NCBI GenBank assembly: GCA_002474325.1
Contig: DKNL01000072.1
Span: forward strand, 1 to 6,221
Direction: 5' to 3'
From: Opitutales bacterium UBA7389
Lineage (GTDB): Bacteria > Verrucomicrobiota > Verrucomicrobiia > Opitutales > Opitutaceae
DNA length: 6,221 bases
Below, piece after piece: positions 5,444 to 6,221 of this stretch. Below the pieces are notes generated by a model that searched no databases, was not told where the DNA came from, and saw only the letters and a program-made list of their open reading frames with translations. The position numbers and the translations under genes are program-made. Every line of letters starts with the position of its first letter. The stretch's first letter is position 1.

Positions 5444-6221
5444 ATGCCTCAAAAATGCCCTCTGATTTCTCTGGCCCTTCTGCTGATGGCTCAGGCGCTA
5501 TATGCGGCTGACCATGAGCGCCCAAACATCGTGTTCATAATGAGCGATGACCACGCGAGCAAAGCGATCAGCGCTTATGGAGGCCTGATCGAAACGCCTC
5601 ATCTTGATAGGCTGGCGGCCGAAGGCATGTTGTTTCACAACGCCTTTTGCACCAACTCGATCTGTGGCCCTAGCCGTGCCGTTATCCTCACTGGAAAATA
5701 TAGCCATCTCAATGGCTTCCTCGTAAACGAAACCACCCGCTTCGACGGCACGCAGACCACCTTCCCGAAACTCTTCCAGAAGGCCGGTTACGAAACCGCT
5801 GTCATTGGTAAATGGCACCTCGGCACGGAGCCCACCGGCTTCGACTACTGGGACGTCCTCCCTGGCCAAGGCGAATACTACGATCCTGAATTCATCAATA
5901 TGGGCGAAGTGATCGAGAATGAAGGCTACGCCACCGAGATCATAGCCGAGAAGAGCGTCAAATGGCTGCGCAACCGCGACTCCGAGAAGCCCTTCGTTCT
6001 GCTTTCCCAACACAAGGCGCCACATTCCGATTTCAATCCCAGTCCGAAGTACAGGCGCCACTTCGACAATCACACTTTCCCCGAGCCCGAAAATCTGTTC
6101 GATGACTATGAGGGTCGTAGCGAAGGTGCTTCCGTAAGCGATATGCGTATCGATCCGCATCTCATTCTCCAATACCAATGGGATGAGAAACTTCACATTC
6201 CCGAACATCTCGCCGGTGAAG
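5444..6221 (+). CDS. Secreted sulfatase, GlcNAc-6-sulfatase-like, cut by window end
   Basis: The first 259 codons of a sulfatase run off the right edge; full-length relatives are about 450-550 residues, so roughly half is present. A signal peptide covers residues 1-22 (LISLALLLMAQALYA, then ADHERPN), so the enzyme is exported. Catalytic features are IMSDDHA with metal ligands D35 and D36; the canonical formylglycine site C74-G-P-S-R78 in NSICGPSRAVILTGK; GKWHLG with K123 and H125; and KAPH ending at H194. The words DDHASKAISAYGG, PTGFDYWDVLPGQGEYY and FDDYEGRS resemble mucin-desulfating or N-acetylglucosamine-6-sulfatases as I recall them, such as Bacteroides GlcNAc-6-O-sulfatases, so that is the best guess at specificity. 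The C-terminal half needed to judge it is outside the window. The ATG at 5444 is the only start giving a full signal peptide, with an in-frame stop at 5438 just before it. A sampled row (5821-5880) is 39 of 60 G+C, higher than the tct genes. It is divergent from tctC. Confidence 0.95.
   Translation, partial: MPQKCPLISLALLLMAQALYAADHERPNIVFIMSDDHASKAISAYGGLIETPHLDRLAAEGMLFHNAFCTNSICGPSRAVILTGKYSHLNGFLVNETTRFDGTQTTFPKLFQKAGYETAVIGKWHLGTEPTGFDYWDVLPGQGEYYDPEFINMGEVIENEGYATEIIAEKSVKWLRNRDSEKPFVLLSQHKAPHSDFNPSPKYRRHFDNHTFPEPENLFDDYEGRSEGASVSDMRIDPHLILQYQWDEKLHIPEHLAGE

Noticed and set aside
5353..5511. 52-codon + strand frame starting in the divergent spacer
   Set aside because: It overlaps the sulfatase signal peptide in another frame, has no ribosome-binding site, and its translation (with KKRRRS from the purine tract) looks incidental.
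5498..6208. 236-residue open frame on the - strand opposite the right-hand sulfatase
   Set aside because: The + strand there encodes a clear sulfatase with all catalytic motifs; the - strand frame is an antisense shadow of its codon pattern and has no recognisable motif.

Overview
The window looks like part of a polysaccharide-degradation (sulfatase-rich) locus from a bacterium of the Planctomycetes-Verrucomicrobia-Lentisphaerae group. This assignment is an inference. It rests on several exported formylglycine-type sulfatases close together, whose wording resembles the heparan N-sulfatase-like and GlcNAc-6-sulfatase-like enzymes abundant in that group. Moderate G+C and weak Shine-Dalgarno signals at the + strand start codons fit but do not prove it. 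No marker gene is present to fix the taxon.

Layout, left to right. Positions 1-180 are A+T-rich and hold an open frame without a recognisable product, probably the tail of an upstream gene or non-coding DNA. Positions 170-499 encode only the C-terminal ~100 residues of a heparan N-sulfatase-like sulfatase, with no catalytic half: a gene remnant. Positions 548-2047 (+) are a complete secreted sulfatase of a related type, with the formylglycine motif written CYPGR. A 158-bp convergent spacer (2048-2205) holds one perfect 6-bp hairpin. Positions 5195-2206 (-) are a compact tctC-tctB-tctA operon for a tripartite tricarboxylate transporter (TTT): periplasmic binding protein, small membrane subunit and large membrane subunit. 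tctB has its ribosome-binding site overlapping the tctC stop, and tctB and tctA share an ATGA overlap. A 248-bp divergent spacer (5196-5443) carries short inverted repeats, a possible promoter and an orphan purine-rich AGGAGG element. Positions 5444-6221 (+) are the first 259 codons of a third, different sulfatase (CGPSR motif, GlcNAc-6-sulfatase-like), cut by the window end.

How they may work together (inference): the sulfatases remove sulfate esters or N-sulfates from a glycosaminoglycan-like or other sulfated glycan outside the cytoplasm. The TTT system, which in characterised members binds small carboxylates, may import an acidic product such as a uronic or other sugar acid. No CRISPR array, tRNA, rRNA, transposase or formylglycine-generating enzyme was seen. 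The individual gene families are known. The most interesting points are the transporter placed between sulfatases, the decayed sulfatase copy and the unusual CYPGR active-site motif.
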